From: Lentisphaeria bacterium
GTDB taxonomy: Bacteria; Verrucomicrobiota; Lentisphaeria; Victivallales; UBA1829
Direction of reading: 5' to 3'
Assembly: GCA_003526375.1 (NCBI GenBank)
Contig: DPDG01000084.1
Span: forward strand, 1 to 64,000
Length of the DNA: 64,000 nucleotides
The notes under the pieces are model-generated. The model was not told the DNA's origin. It worked only from the letters and a program-made list of their open reading frames with translations, and made no database searches. This document shows, one piece after another, positions 62,855 through 64,000 of this stretch; within the stretch, counting starts at the first letter, position 1, and each line of letters opens with the position of its first letter. Position numbers and translations under genes: made by a program.

Positions 62855-63988
62855 TTGGCAAAGAATTACATTTACGCCGATAATGCGGCGACCACCAAAC
62901 TGGCTCCCGAAGCACTCGAAGCCATGATGCCGTTTCTCACCGATGAATACGGCAATCCGTCCAGTTTGTATTCCTTCAGCAGATCCGCGAAAAAGGCTTT
63001 AGCTGATGCCAGAGCTGTCATCGCCGAATGTATTGGAGCATCTCCGGAGGAGATCTTCTTCACCAGCGGCGGAACCGAAAGTGATAATTGGGCGATCAAA
63101 GGTTTTCTGCCGTATGGGAAGGTGATTGCATCTGCAATTGAGCACCATGCTGTTATGAATTCTCTTGCTTATTATGACCATTTTCAGCATGGTCCGGGCA
63201 AATTGCTGTCGGTAGACAAACGAGGAACTGTCTCCTTCAAATCGTTAGAAAATGCTCTTTCCCGCCGGGTGGCATTGGTGTCGGTTATGCTGGCTAATAA
63301 TGAAATCGGAACCATCGAACCGGTCAGGGAACTGGCTGCAATGACTCATGAGTATGGCGCGGCGTTTCATACTGATGCCGTTCAGGCCGTCGGTCATATT
63401 CCCGTAAATGTCGGAGCTCTTGGTGTTGATTTACTTTCCGCCTCGGCACACAAATTTCATGGGCCCAAGGGAATCGGGTTCCTTTATTGCAAGAAAGGAG
63501 ACCCCTTGGAAAGATTTCTGGATGGCGGACAACAGGAAGCCGGGATGCGCGCAGGCACGGAAAATGTTGCTGCCATCGTTGGTATGGCGACTGCGTTGAG
63601 ACTCTGCTGCGAAAGAATGAACGAAGTTACTGCCCGTTTGACCGAGATGACCAGCTGTTTCAGTAAAATAATCAATGCCAACATTCCTGAAGCAACATTC
63701 AACGGAGACTCGGAACATCGTCTGCCGGGTCACATCAGCCTGTCCATCCCTGGTATTTCAGGAGAAGCTCTGATGCATGTCCTCGATTTGAAAGGTATCG
63801 CCGTATCGACGGGTGCAGCCTGCGATTCCCGTTCGACCAAAATTTCAGACGTGTTGAAAGCGATCAGGCTGCCGGTGAAACTGGCGAAGGGGACCATCCG
63901 AATCACTTTGGGAGCGTATAATACCGTGGATCAGGCACAATATATCGCCGACAAAATCGTTGAATACTTCAGGAACGTCTCAAAATGA
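62855..63988 (+). CDS. Cysteine desulfurase (IscS/DndA-like)
   Basis: 377 residues from the TTG at 62855 (GAGGTGAGAATC upstream), after which comes MAKNYIYADNAATTKL. PLP Lys in SASAHKFHGPKGIGF (about 200), catalytic Cys in STGAACDSRST (about 323). Supplies persulfide sulfur. Its position directly after brxL, with BrxP in the same operon, suggests it feeds sulfur to DNA modification, as DndA/SspA do. Confidence 0.93.
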   Translation: MAKNYIYADNAATTKLAPEALEAMMPFLTDEYGNPSSLYSFSRSAKKALADARAVIAECIGASPEEIFFTSGGTESDNWAIKGFLPYGKVIASAIEHHAVMNSLAYYDHFQHGPGKLLSVDKRGTVSFKSLENALSRRVALVSVMLANNEIGTIEPVRELAAMTHEYGAAFHTDAVQAVGHIPVNVGALGVDLLSASAHKFHGPKGIGFLYCKKGDPLERFLDGGQQEAGMRAGTENVAAIVGMATALRLCCERMNEVTARLTEMTSCFSKIINANIPEATFNGDSEHRLPGHISLSIPGISGEALMHVLDLKGIAVSTGAACDSRSTKISDVLKAIRLPVKLAKGTIRITLGAYNTVDQAQYIADKIVEYFRNVSK

Positions 63989-64000
63989 AAACTTATAAAC
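63985..64000 (+). CDS. Start of next gene, cut by the window edge
   Basis: ATG overlaps the cysteine desulfurase stop (ATGA); only MKTYK is visible, so the product cannot be named. Overlap implies it belongs to the operon. Confidence 0.5.

Noticed and set aside
49654..63988. PglX-type methylase or full Dnd cluster
   Set aside because: No NPPY-type methylase motif and no DndB, DndD or DndE-like protein is seen in the window, so the system is called type 4 BREX rather than type 1 BREX or Dnd.
33597..64000. CRISPR array
   Set aside because: No regularly spaced direct repeats of 24-40 bases were seen; the repeats noted are short and irregular.

Overview
The window reads like a chromosome segment of a Lentisphaerota (Victivallis-type) gut or sediment bacterium. 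This is an inference from gene content: pseudopilins with the [10 protein letters not shown]...AILAAMLLP signature paired with secreted glycan enzymes, a DUF4838 protein, a sodium-pumping oxaloacetate decarboxylase and GTP-type PEP carboxykinase. No rRNA is present to confirm it.

Left part (1-33.6 kb, core-like). Two glycan loci each pair a pseudopilin with secreted hydrolase-type proteins: pseudopilin, small exported protein and DUF4838 protein at 1-4.2 kb; and sialidase-like, pseudopilin and GH20-like genes at 10.9-15.5 kb, divergent from an AraC regulator. Between and after them lie housekeeping genes: queD, pdxA, aroE, glgP with a deoxyribosyltransferase-like gene, pckG, birA-oadG-oadA-oadB (the PEP/oxaloacetate/pyruvate node), dus, a membrane-anchored GspE-type ATPase with a CvpA-like protein, an operon of carA, a solute-binding lipoprotein, a Coa1-like protein and a GT39-like glycosyltransferase, and an OmpR-type two-component pair.

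Right part (33.6-64 kb, accessory). The change begins directly after an intact tRNA-Ala(GGC). In order: an IS4-type insertion sequence carrying an AbrB-like passenger gene; a MazE/Doc toxin-antitoxin pair whose antitoxin has an in-frame stop; a large serine recombinase with DUF2924 and micro-gene partners; a HARE-HTH protein; a primase-polymerase/DUF3987 protein; several unknowns; a sigma-70 factor; a WYL regulator; and hipBA. The island has many large palindromes and short repeats that look like operators, recombination sites or iterons.

The main system fills 49.4-64 kb: a colinear operon encoding an 861-residue zinc-ribbon protein with repeated domains, a PAPS-reductase/4Fe-4S/DUF4007 protein (BrxP), a 1398-residue BrxC ATPase, PglZ, a 67-residue Cys-rich protein, a short BrxL and a cysteine desulfurase, with a further gene starting at the window edge. 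The order brxP-brxC-pglZ-brxL is that of type 4 BREX, which has no PglX methylase. The sulfur-handling genes suggest that self-marking may be sulfur-based, as in Dnd/Ssp phosphorothioation. The large first protein and the small Cys-rich protein are the least explained parts.
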